A stretch of DNA of 64,000 bases, taken from assembly GCF_041080675.1 (NCBI RefSeq), contig NZ_CP163520.1:7965501-8029500 (forward strand). The letters run 5' to 3'. The position numbers and the translations under genes are program-made. Of the stretch, positions 8,115 through 20,363 are shown piece after piece. Within the stretch, counting starts at the first letter, position 1; each line of letters starts with the position of its first letter. Source of the DNA: Streptomyces sp. cg36. Lineage in GTDB: Bacteria > Actinomycetota > Actinomycetes > Streptomycetales > Streptomycetaceae. Under the pieces are notes generated by a model. It was not told where the DNA came from, made no database searches, and saw only the letters and a list, made by a program, of their open reading frames with translations.

Positions 8115-8864
8115 TCAGCGCATGCCGCCGGAGGCGAGGATGACGTCTCCGGTGATCCAGCGGGCGTCGTCGGAAGCCAGGAAGGCGACCAGCGGGCCGT
8201 AGTCCTCCGGGGTGCCCGTGCGGCCCAGCGGAGTGTCGGCGATCGCCTGCGCTTCCTGTGCCGAGCCCGGGAATCCCATCGCCCTGCTGCCCTCGGTGTC
8301 GGAGGGGCCGGGCATGATCGCGTTGACCCGGATGCCGCGCGGGCCCAGCTCCTTGGCCGCGACGATGGTGAACGCGTTGACGGCGCTCTTGGACGCGACA
8401 TACAGCGAGGCGTACGACGGGTGGGTGAGGGTGCCCGCCGTCGAGACGTTGATGATGGACGCGGCGTCGATGTCGTCCTGCGCGGCCAGGGCCTGGGTGG
8501 TGAGGATCGGGCCCAGCAGGTTCGTGTTCATCTCACGCTGGAACTCTTCCTCGGTGATGTGCGACAGCGGTGCGAACGTGACGACCGCCGCGTTGTTCAC
8601 GAGCACGTCGACCGGCCCGTACTCCTCGCGCGCACGGTCGAACAGTTCGCGCACGTCGTCACCGCGGGTCACGTCCGCCCGGACCGCGATGGCCCGGCCG
8701 CCCTTGGCGGCGATGTCCGCGACGACCCGCTCGGCGCCCGCCGCGTCCTCGCGGTAGTTGACCACGACGGCCGCGCCGCTCCCCGCCAGCGCCTTGGCGA
8801 TCCCCGCGCCGAGACCCTTCGACGCACCGGTGACGATCGCCGTACGCGTGTTGTTGCTGCTCAC
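8115..8864 (-). CDS. Short-chain dehydrogenase/reductase (SDR)
   Basis: A 249-residue classical SDR. It has the cofactor motif TGASKGLGAG near residue 13, VNNAAV, the catalytic Ser in IINVSTAG and YVASK with the catalytic Tyr and Lys. The sequence ends in the family-typical WITGDVILASGGMR. The GTG start at 8862-8864 has AAGGAG seven bases upstream. It is divergent from an HxlR regulator with a 90-bp shared promoter region carrying a perfect palindrome, so it is probably that regulator's target and is likely induced by an electrophile or quinone. The natural substrate is unknown. Confidence 0.9.
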   Translation of the reverse strand: MSSNNTRTAIVTGASKGLGAGIAKALAGSGAAVVVNYREDAAGAERVVADIAAKGGRAIAVRADVTRGDDVRELFDRAREEYGPVDVLVNNAAVVTFAPLSHITEEEFQREMNTNLLGPILTTQALAAQDDIDAASIINVSTAGTLTHPSYASLYVASKSAVNAFTIVAAKELGPRGIRVNAIMPGPSDTEGSRAMGFPGSAQEAQAIADTPLGRTGTPEDYGPLVAFLASDDARWITGDVILASGGMR

Positions 8865-8925
8865 AGTGGCTCCTTGAACGTTGGTGCTGGTGAAAGTCAC
8901 CGTAGGAAAGGTGCTTACTGCGGGG

Positions 8926-8937
8926 AAGTACGTACTT
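8926..8937. promoter_or_regulatory. Palindromic operator between SDR and HxlR genes
   Basis: AAGTACGTACTT is a perfect 12-bp palindrome in the short divergent intergenic region, 18 bp before the HxlR start. HxlR/MarR-type dimers often bind such GTAC-containing palindromes. Position and symmetry suggest autoregulation and control of the SDR. Confidence 0.5.
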
Positions 8938-8954
8938 TTTTGTAACCTGATGAC

Positions 8955-9350
8955 GTGATGGAAACTGAGCAGGTCGCGACGGCCGCCCGACTCCTGGCCC
9001 ACGACACCTTCGACAACAAGTGCGTGCTCCGGCCGATCATGGATCAGACGACGAGCCGCTGGGCGACGCTGATCATCTCGGCCCTCATCGCGGGCCCGCA
9101 CCGCTTCGCGCAGCTGCACCAACGAGTGGGTGGCATAAGCCAGAAGATGCTGTCGCAGAACCTCAAGGCGCTGGCCCGGGCCGGGCTCGTCGACCGCGAG
9201 GTCGCACCCACCAACCCGCCCCAGGTCACCTACACGTTGACGGAGCTCGGCGTCAGCCTGGCCGGGCCGCTGACCGAACTCATCCACTGGTTCGGCCGCC
9301 ACGGAGACGAACTCCTCGCCGCCCAGGAGCAGTACGACAGCCGGCAGTAG
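8955..9350 (+). CDS. HxlR-family winged-helix regulator
   Basis: A 131-residue regulator with the HxlR core: CVLRPIMDQTTSRWATLIIS, FAQLHQRVGGISQKMLSQNL (recognition helix region) and LKALARAGLVDREV, then a wing PPQVTYTLTELG. Two start codons are adjacent, GTG 8955 and ATG 8958, and no strong ribosome site precedes them. A Cys is present near residue 23, which is the position used for thiol sensing in some HxlR proteins (for example YodB and HypR). Divergent from the SDR gene. Confidence 0.88.
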   Translation: MMETEQVATAARLLAHDTFDNKCVLRPIMDQTTSRWATLIISALIAGPHRFAQLHQRVGGISQKMLSQNLKALARAGLVDREVAPTNPPQVTYTLTELGVSLAGPLTELIHWFGRHGDELLAAQEQYDSRQ

Positions 9351-9452
9351 CCGCCCCGCGCCTGACGGTCCGGGAGCCCTGGCACGTGTGCGCTGTCCGC
9401 CGAGTCCTCTGTGCCTCGCGGCAGGAGTACGGCTGCCGGTCCGTCCCGCGCG

Positions 9453-9674
9453 TCAGGCGTCTGCGGCGTCCTCGCCTTCCCAGCGCAGGAGGTCGCCCGG
9501 CTGGCAGTCGAGTACCTCGCAGAGCGCGGCGAGCGTCGCGAAGCGTACGGCTTTGGCGCGGCCGTTCTTCAGTACGGCGAGGTTGGCGGGGGTGATCCCT
9601 ATGCGGTCCGCGAGTTCCCCCACGGACATCTTGCGTTTGGCCAGCATGACGTCGATGTCGACGGCGATCGGCAT
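9453..9674 (-). CDS. Small XRE/HTH_26 transcriptional regulator
   Basis: A 73-residue single-domain helix-turn-helix protein: MLAKRKMSVGELADRIGITP, NLAVLKNGRAKAVRF and LCEVLDCQPGDLLRW. This is the YozG-like pattern of regulators that are always paired with a DUF2975 membrane protein. Its ATG overlaps the DUF2975 stop as TGATG, so the two are co-translated. It probably binds the twin operators at 10179-10214. Confidence 0.9.
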   Translation of the reverse strand: MPIAVDIDVMLAKRKMSVGELADRIGITPANLAVLKNGRAKAVRFATLAALCEVLDCQPGDLLRWEGEDAADA

Positions 9675-10165
9675 CAAATCACCGCGTCCAGCTCTGCCTG
9701 CATCTGTGCCGCCTCGCCGTCGCGTGCGACGGCTTGGGCGAGCAGCATGCGCAGGACGAGCACGAGAAGTGCGACTCCCAGGATGGCCACGCCGATCCCG
9801 CCCATGATGAGGGTGACGCCGGGGTCGTCCCGCTGGCCCGGGGCATTGACGCCCGTGACGGTGAACCACACGAGGGCAGCCGCCACGATCGATCCGATCA
9901 CGCCGTCCACGTACCGGAAAGCGGCGTGGGAGAACACCGTCCCGCGCCGCACCATCGTCACCAGCCGCCATACGCAGACGAGGGCGACCTGCACCGACAC
10001 CATGCCCACGATGGTGATCACCCGCAGGGCGGTCAGCGGTACCGAACCGTCCTCGGGATCGTTTCCGCTGATCAGCGTCCACATCATCATGGTCTGTACG
10101 AACGCGGTGCCCGCGAGCACCACCGCGAGCACGCCGCGCAGCGCCCGTACGGTCAGCTTTCCCAT
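9674..10165 (-). CDS. DUF2975 membrane protein
   Basis: A 163-residue protein with four predicted transmembrane segments (about residues 10-30, 48-70, 88-108 and 118-140) and a short charged C-terminus. The ATG at 10163-10165 is preceded by AGGG; an in-frame ATG five codons upstream is possible. DUF2975 proteins occur in a conserved pair with a small HTH_26 regulator, as here, and are thought to modulate it at the membrane. The mechanism is not established. Confidence 0.88.
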   Translation of the reverse strand: MGKLTVRALRGVLAVVLAGTAFVQTMMMWTLISGNDPEDGSVPLTALRVITIVGMVSVQVALVCVWRLVTMVRRGTVFSHAAFRYVDGVIGSIVAAALVWFTVTGVNAPGQRDDPGVTLIMGGIGVAILGVALLVLVLRMLLAQAVARDGEAAQMQAELDAVI

Positions 10166-10178
10166 GCCACACCCTTCC

Positions 10179-10214
10179 ATCGAATCACGATGTAAATCTA
10201 TCGAGATTCGATAG
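10179..10214. promoter_or_regulatory. Twin operators upstream of the DUF2975/XRE pair
   Basis: Two similar inverted repeats lie in tandem: ATCG-AATCA-CGAT (10179-10191) and CTATCG-AGATT-CGATAG (10198-10214). Both have a 5-bp spacer, and their centres are 21 bp apart, about two helical turns on one DNA face. They lie immediately upstream of the pair's start codon, so cooperative autorepression by the small regulator is likely. Confidence 0.65.
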
Positions 10215-10589
10215 GTAGGGCAAGCGGGGTGCTCCACGGGCCGGGCGCCGCCCGCGCCTCCGATCGCATGGCGGCCTTGTGGTGCTCTGCGGATGGCCGA
10301 CCCTTGCAATGCCGCACAGGAAATGTTGAGGACTGGAATTCGGCGTCTTGATGGAAAAGGCAACAATAATTCGAGCGAGTAGCCGGGAATCCTGTGATCC
10401 GGCAGGGGCGGAAGTCCTTGCCGGAAGGCCATTGGTCCTCGCTCGTCCGAGGGTTTGCGAGTAACAGTTTCGTGAAGCGACATAGGGCTGCCCGTTACGT
10501 TTCCTACTTGGGAGCGCAATACCAGCCCTTTACCTTTTTTCTGTCCGAACGAACGGCGGCGCTCAGCCGCTTGAGACAGGAGAAAAACC
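10215..10589. other. Intergenic region upstream of the surface-protein gene
   Basis: There is no gene in these 375 bases. It contains relatively AT-rich stretches (10320-10380 and 10490-10545) and the ribosome site AGGAG just before 10590. A long 5' leader for the plus-strand gene is likely. No clear promoter hexamers or hairpins could be fixed. Confidence 0.5.
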
Positions 10590-11765
10590 GTGAAGGCCAG
10601 CCGCCGCACCATGTTCCGTACCGCCGCGATCGCCGCAGGTACGGTGACTGCCGTAGCCCTGCCGATGGGGGCCGCCTTCGCCGACTCCCCGGCCGCGCCG
10701 GGCTCCCACCCCACGAATTCGGTCGTCCAGCCGGAGAACCCGGACCGGCCGGAGACCACCCCGGACACCAAGCCGGAGAGCAGGCCCGAGGACAAGCCCG
10801 AGACCACCCCGGACATCAAGCCCGGTCCCGAGACGAAGCCCGAGACCAAGCCAGACGCGGAGCGCGAGCAGGACAAGCCGCAGGACCAGGTGGAGTCCAA
10901 GACGGTGAGCCTGAAGGACGGCGGTGTCGCGAAGATCAACTGGATTCTCGGCAAGCCCCGCGCCGAACTGTTCAGCCGGTTCGACAAGGCCATCGGCACG
11001 CTGGAGCGGCCGGGCTCCGCCAAGACGCTGGACTCCGGCCTGAGAGTCACCCTGCTGCACGGCGGCGACCTCAAGCAGGTCTGGACCGACACCAAGCCGG
11101 GTGGTGAGGGTGGCCGACACGACTACCAGGAGCGCACCGTCAAGCTGCGGGACGGCGGCAAGGCCATCGTCTCCAAGGCCAAGAACGGCGTCTTCGGCGC
11201 CCAGCTGTGGGACAAGCACGGCAACGTCGGCCAGGCCCTGGAGGCGAACGCGAAGCCGACGGCCACGCTCAGGTCGGGACTGAAGGTCACCCTCACCAAG
11301 TCCGGCAAGATCGTGCAGGAGTGGACCAAGAGCAGCAAGCCCAACCCGAAGCCGAAGCCCGGCAAGGACGAGTCGAAGGAGTGGACCGTCAAGCTGAAGG
11401 ACGGCAACAGCGCGCTGGTCGGCAAGGGCACCGACGGCGTCTACGGCGCGAAGATATGGGACGAGAACGGCGCCGCCCTCGACGGTGTCCACGCCAAGAT
11501 CCGTCCGTCGGTCACCCTCCCCAGCGGCCTGAAGGTCACCGTCACCAAGGACGGCAAGATCCTCCAGGCGTGGACCGGCAAGACGGCCAAGCCGGAGGAG
11601 GGCCGTCACACGACGATGCCCAAGGGCGGAGTCAAGGCCGGTGCCGACGGCGTCGAGTCCGGTGGCAACACCCTGCTGCTCGCCGGTGGCGGTGCCGCAG
11701 CCGCTGGGGCCGCGGGCCTCGGCTTCACCATGCTGCGCCGCCGGAAGGCTGACGACAACACCTGA
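10590..11765 (+). CDS. Secreted, membrane-anchored repeat protein
   Basis: A 391-residue surface protein of unknown function. Residues 1-31 are a signal peptide (twin Arg in ASRRTMFR, cleavage near AFA-DS). Residues ~45-100 are a Pro/Thr/Lys/Glu-rich stalk with KPETTPD-like repeats. Three ~62-residue repeats follow (about 104-166, 183-245 and 264-326), each of the form TVKLxDG..GVxGAxxWD..SGLKVTxTKxGKIxQxW. The C-terminus has MPKGGVKAGADG, a hydrophobic segment and RRRK, which looks like a wall-sorting or membrane-anchor signal but is not canonical LPXTG. A strong hairpin follows. It may be a wall structural or binding protein. Confidence 0.85.
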   Translation: MKASRRTMFRTAAIAAGTVTAVALPMGAAFADSPAAPGSHPTNSVVQPENPDRPETTPDTKPESRPEDKPETTPDIKPGPETKPETKPDAEREQDKPQDQVESKTVSLKDGGVAKINWILGKPRAELFSRFDKAIGTLERPGSAKTLDSGLRVTLLHGGDLKQVWTDTKPGGEGGRHDYQERTVKLRDGGKAIVSKAKNGVFGAQLWDKHGNVGQALEANAKPTATLRSGLKVTLTKSGKIVQEWTKSSKPNPKPKPGKDESKEWTVKLKDGNSALVGKGTDGVYGAKIWDENGAALDGVHAKIRPSVTLPSGLKVTVTKDGKILQAWTGKTAKPEEGRHTTMPKGGVKAGADGVESGGNTLLLAGGGAAAAGAAGLGFTMLRRRKADDNT

Positions 11766-11788
11766 GCCACGGGATCCGCGGAACGGGA

Positions 11789-11836
11789 GTGCCGGCGGTC
11801 GACGCCCTCACGCATGAGGGTGTCGACCGCCGGCAC
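11789..11836. terminator. Long hairpin, likely bidirectional terminator
   Basis: A 22-bp stem (11789-11810 with 11815-11836) contains one G-T position and has a 4-nt loop. It lies between the plus-strand surface-protein gene (ends 11765) and the minus-strand reductase gene (ends 11930), so it can serve both. Confidence 0.88.
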
Positions 11837-11929
11837 AAGGGTGTTTCCCGGGCTCGGCATCACCGGCCGCGCTCGGCGCCGATCGCCCATGAGTGCTGGC
11901 CGGGCGCCATGGCGAGGGCGGGAGCCGTG

Positions 11930-12502
11930 TCAGCGGACCACCTCGAAGACGTTCTTCTGCAGGCCGTTGGCGTAGGCGTCGTGCTCGACGAGCTTCAGCT
12001 TCTGGACGTCCTTGTCCGTGGCACTGAAGAGCCGCTTGCCGGCGCCCAGCAGGAGCGGGAAGACGAGCAGGTGGTAGCGGTCGATCAGACCGGCGTCCGA
12101 CAGCGCGTGGTTCAGCGACGCGCTCCCGTGGACGATGATGGGGCCGCCCTCCGTCGCCTTCAGCGCGGCGACCTCGTCGAGCGAGCGCAGGATCGTGGTC
12201 TCGCCCCAGTTCGACACCAGGTCGTCGTCGGTGAGGGTGGCGGAGACGACGTACTTCGGCATCACCTTGTAGTCGGCGAACTCCTCCATGTCCGGCCACA
12301 CCTGGCTGAACGCCTGGTAGCTGGTCCGGCCCAGCAGCATCGCGGTGGCTTCCTGCTGCTCCCGGCCCTTGATGTCGAACGCCTCGGGGAGGAACTCGGT
12401 GTGCTTGAAGGTCCAGCCGGAGTTGCGGTAGCCGGGTTCGCCGCCGGGGGCCTCCACGACGCCGTCGAGCGAGATGAACGCGGTGCTGATGAGGGTGCGC
12501 AT
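11930..12502 (-). CDS. Dihydrofolate-reductase-family (RibD C-terminal-like) protein
   Basis: A 190-residue RibD_C/DHFR-like protein. The pattern is STAFISLDGVVEAPGGE at the N-terminus, MLLGRTSYQAF, YVVSATL, GGPIIVHGSASLNHAL and LLVFPLLLGAGKRLF. These are the NADPH-binding and core elements of this family, common as stand-alone proteins in Streptomyces with unknown substrates. The ATG at 12500-12502 has GAGGAA upstream. It is not the essential FolA, since length and motifs differ. It stands alone between two terminators or gaps. Confidence 0.88.
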   Translation of the reverse strand: MRTLISTAFISLDGVVEAPGGEPGYRNSGWTFKHTEFLPEAFDIKGREQQEATAMLLGRTSYQAFSQVWPDMEEFADYKVMPKYVVSATLTDDDLVSNWGETTILRSLDEVAALKATEGGPIIVHGSASLNHALSDAGLIDRYHLLVFPLLLGAGKRLFSATDKDVQKLKLVEHDAYANGLQKNVFEVVR

Positions 12503-12660
12503 CTGAAGGGTTCCTCGGTCTCTCGTGTCCATGTGCGGCGGCTTGAGCCGTGCGCGCTTCTCCGCGCTCGTTGCCGGGGCCGCGCTGCACCAGTCATGAT
12601 CTCTGACCGCCGCACCCGGCGAAACTCATCGGTCCGCGTCGTACGCGTTCGGCGGGCCGT

Positions 12661-15276
12661 TCACTCCGGCGGCCCCGTCAGGACCTCGATGCCGATGAGG
12701 CAGGTGTCGTCGTCGGTGTCGGACTTGCTGTACGTCAGGAGGTGGTCGAGGCGCTGGTGGAGGCTGTCGACCGGGGTCTGGGCGTTGGTGAGCAGTTGGG
12801 TGAGGGACTCGTGCATGGCGGTGTCACGCCGTTCGACGAGGCCGTCCGTGTACATCAACAGCGTGTCCCCGGGCTGGAGTTGCACCTCGTCCTCCTCGTA
12901 GACGACCTCGGGCAGCGCCCCGAGGAGGAGGCCGCCGGTGACGGGGAGGGCGCTGGCCTGGTCGGTGCGGACCAGGACCGGGGGGAGGTGTCCGGCGCGG
13001 GCCCAGCGCAGGGTGCGGGTGGTGGGGTCGTACAGCGCGCAGACGGCGGTGGCGGTCACCTGGTCGGTGAGGTGGTGGGCGACGTTGTTGAGCCAGGACA
13101 GCAGCTGGGCCGGTCCGGCGCCCGTCATGGCCAGGCCGCGCAGCGCGTTGCGCAGGACCACCATGCCGGTGGCCGCGTCGATGCCGTGTCCGGCGATGTC
13201 GCCGACGCACAGCAGGATCTGCTGGGAGGGCAGCACGACCGCGTCGTACCAGTCGCCGCCGACGAGTGCTTCGGACTCGGCGGGCCGGTAGCGCACGGCC
13301 ACCTGGAGGCCGGGCACCTGGAGCGGGCCGTGGGTGGGCGGCATGATGGCGTGTTGGAGCTGGAGGGTGAGCCGGTTGCGTTCGGCGACCTCCTGTGCTG
13401 TCTGGGCGAGTTGGTCGCGGGTGGCGGCGAGTGCGACCTCGGTCCAGTGCTGGGCGGAGATGTCCTGGTAGGCGCCTCGGATGCGCAGGAGGTGGCCGTC
13501 GCTGTCGAGGACGGGTTCGGCGACGATGCGGATGTGGCGGGTGACGCCGTCGGCGCGCTGGAGGCGGAAGGCGACGGTGGCGGAGCGCTGGTGGTGCAGG
13601 ACGGTCCGCAGGAAGCGGCCGATGGCGTTGGCGTCGTCGCGGTGGGCGTGGGCGGCGAGGTCCTTGAGTGCGACGGGGCCCTGGGGGAGTGGGCGGCCGT
13701 GCAGGGCGTACAGGGTGCTGTTCCAGGTGATCTCGCCGGTGGTGAGGTCTTCCTCGAACCCGCCGATGCGGCCCAGGCGTTGGGCGTGCTGGAGCAGGCT
13801 CGCCAGACGGGCGGTCTCGTCCTCGATGCGCCAGATCACCAGCAGGCTGTTGCCGAGACGGCTGACGCTGATGTCGGCGACCATCTGCAGGGGCACCTGG
13901 TCGACGAGGGTGGTGAGCGTGATGCGCTGTACGCGCAGGGGCTCGCCGGTGGCGTAGACCCGTTCCATGTGGTGGTAGAGGTCGCCGGCGCCGATGGACA
14001 GGGGGAAGCTCTCCAGCAGCAGGGTGTTGTTGAGGGTGCTGCGCGGGCGGCCGGCCGGGTCCTGGAAGTGGACGTTGGTGTGGTGGATGCGGAAGTCGAT
14101 GAGGTTGCCGTCGGCGTCCAGGTGGGGGGTGAGGACGAGGGCGGCGTCGTGCAAGGCGTCGGACAGGTCGACGAGTTCGGCTGCGGCGGGGTCGTGGTGG
14201 GCGGAGCGGGGCGAGGGTGCGGGGTGGTTCTCCAGGGTGTGGGCGCACAGCTCGGCCAGTGCTTCGAGTTGCCGTTCGACTGCTTGGGGCAGGGGGGTGA
14301 GGGGGTGGGGCCAGCAGATTTCCAGGACGCCGTGGATACGGCCCCCGGTGCCCGCGCAGATGGCGACGCGACCCCCTTGGGGACATTCGGGCTGGCCGAT
14401 GGAGGGCAGGGCGGCGACGGATTCGAGGCGGACGGTGCTGCGGCTCGCGAGGGCCTGGCGGGCGACGGTGGCCACACCGGGCGGGACGTAGCGCCAGCGT
14501 TCGGCTTCCTCCCTGGTGAAGCCGGCGTGGCCGCTGAGGACCAGGGAGCCGTCGCGGCCCGCGGTCCACACCGCGACGGCCACCGCCTCCAGGGGGGCCA
14601 GCGCGTGCTGGAGGAGTGACTCGGCGACCGTCTGGGTGTCGTTGGCGGCCAGCGCCGCGCTCTCCGCCGTTCTCAGCCGCAGGGCCACGGAGGCGGGGGC
14701 GTCCTGGCTGGCGGCGGAGGTGGTGGTGCGCTGGACGAAGTCGGCGGCGACCTGGGCGACCTGGTCGCGGGCGGCCTCGTTGATGATGTCGGCGGCCAGT
14801 TCCAGTTCGGACATGTCCGCCTGCGCGGCGAGCTCGGTGAGCTGCCGGGCCGCCTGCGCGGGCCCGCAGTGCAGGCGCTCGACCATGATGCCCTTGGCGA
14901 GTTCGACCAGGGCGCGGCCGTCGACGGCGGCGCGCGCGGCCTGGACCTCGGCGCGCAGCCGCTCCACGGTGGCGGCCAGCCTGCCCACCGCTTCGGCGCT
15001 GTCCTGGCCGGTGGTGCCCGGGGCGGGTGTGTGCGGCGGATACGGCGACGGGCCGGTGGCCTCGGACGGTGTGTGCGCCGGGTACACCGCCGGCCCGGTG
15101 GCTTCGGGCGCGGACTGCGGGAGATCGGCGCTGTCACCGGTCGGCTGTACCGGCACCGCCATGGGTGCCGTGTGCGAGCGCGGCGCGGGTGTGACGTCGA
15201 AGGCGTCGGTGGTGGGGGGCACATCCTGAGAGGCGTGCGGTTCGCGGTGGCCCCCGCGCTGCTCGGGAGCACTCAT
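12661..15276 (-). CDS. ANTAR-GAF-PAS-SpoIIE (PP2C) multidomain phosphatase
   Basis: An 871-residue protein likely dephosphorylating an anti-sigma-factor antagonist. Residues 1-95 are a Pro/Thr-rich disordered tail. Residues ~100-165 fit an ANTAR RNA-binding domain (LVELAKGIMVERLHCGPAQA, ending in LAADIINEA). A GAF domain spans ~190-355, two PAS-like regions ~360-620, and a SpoIIE phosphatase ~645-865 with GGDWYDAVVL and VGDIAGHGIDAATGM holding the metal-binding Asp residues. The ATG has AAGGAG eleven bases upstream. The hybrid HAMP kinase gene lies 88 bases upstream in the same direction, so both may be one stress-signalling unit. An ANTAR domain on a phosphatase is unusual. Confidence 0.85.
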   Translation of the reverse strand: MSAPEQRGGHREPHASQDVPPTTDAFDVTPAPRSHTAPMAVPVQPTGDSADLPQSAPEATGPAVYPAHTPSEATGPSPYPPHTPAPGTTGQDSAEAVGRLAATVERLRAEVQAARAAVDGRALVELAKGIMVERLHCGPAQAARQLTELAAQADMSELELAADIINEAARDQVAQVAADFVQRTTTSAASQDAPASVALRLRTAESAALAANDTQTVAESLLQHALAPLEAVAVAVWTAGRDGSLVLSGHAGFTREEAERWRYVPPGVATVARQALASRSTVRLESVAALPSIGQPECPQGGRVAICAGTGGRIHGVLEICWPHPLTPLPQAVERQLEALAELCAHTLENHPAPSPRSAHHDPAAAELVDLSDALHDAALVLTPHLDADGNLIDFRIHHTNVHFQDPAGRPRSTLNNTLLLESFPLSIGAGDLYHHMERVYATGEPLRVQRITLTTLVDQVPLQMVADISVSRLGNSLLVIWRIEDETARLASLLQHAQRLGRIGGFEEDLTTGEITWNSTLYALHGRPLPQGPVALKDLAAHAHRDDANAIGRFLRTVLHHQRSATVAFRLQRADGVTRHIRIVAEPVLDSDGHLLRIRGAYQDISAQHWTEVALAATRDQLAQTAQEVAERNRLTLQLQHAIMPPTHGPLQVPGLQVAVRYRPAESEALVGGDWYDAVVLPSQQILLCVGDIAGHGIDAATGMVVLRNALRGLAMTGAGPAQLLSWLNNVAHHLTDQVTATAVCALYDPTTRTLRWARAGHLPPVLVRTDQASALPVTGGLLLGALPEVVYEEDEVQLQPGDTLLMYTDGLVERRDTAMHESLTQLLTNAQTPVDSLHQRLDHLLTYSKSDTDDDTCLIGIEVLTGPPE

Positions 15277-15364
15277 GGCGCGGGGGACTCCTTGACGTCA
15301 CGGCGGGGAAGGGCCCGGGGCACGGGCCGGGGCTGTGGGGTGGCCCGGCGGGCCGGGGCGGGGC

Positions 15365-19954
<4,590 letters not shown>

Positions 19955-20363
19955 GACAACCTCGTTCCAACGCTGGCGTTACGACATGGTGGGGTGCGCC
20001 GTGGAGCCGCCCCGGTGCTGACCCACGCACCGGCGAACCCCCGACTGTTTCCGTGTGGAAAGTGTGCACAACGATACCTGGCTGTAGTAAGTGGGAAGAG
20101 ATGCTGGGAAGTTCGCGTGACGGCTGGTGCAGGTGCTGAGGTCAAGTTCGTCACGAGCCTGTACCGCGAAGAACGCACACCAAACCACCTGATTTTCGTG
20201 ACCCCGGTCACGCGCCGCCGCCGTTTGCCCCCGGTATGCGCGGAATGCGGACGGGGTGTGCCCGTCAGGGAGTCGGCCTCGCCGGGCGGGACCGTCCTCT
20301 CCGGGCCGCGCCCTCTCAGGCGTGTCCCCTGTGAGGGGCACGAGAACAGAGGGTCTTGTCATC
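19955..20363. other. Divergent intergenic region, kinase vs secreted nuclease-like gene
   Basis: About 400 bases separate the minus-strand kinase start from the plus-strand LGFP-repeat gene. It has a less GC-rich stretch (20040-20200) suited to promoters in both directions. I see no strong palindrome and no additional gene. Confidence 0.5.

Noticed and set aside
12742..14619. A 625-codon plus-strand open frame opposite the ANTAR-GAF-PAS-PP2C gene
   Set aside because: Composition is Gly/Val-rich with no domain; the minus strand has the phosphatase motifs and normal third-position GC.
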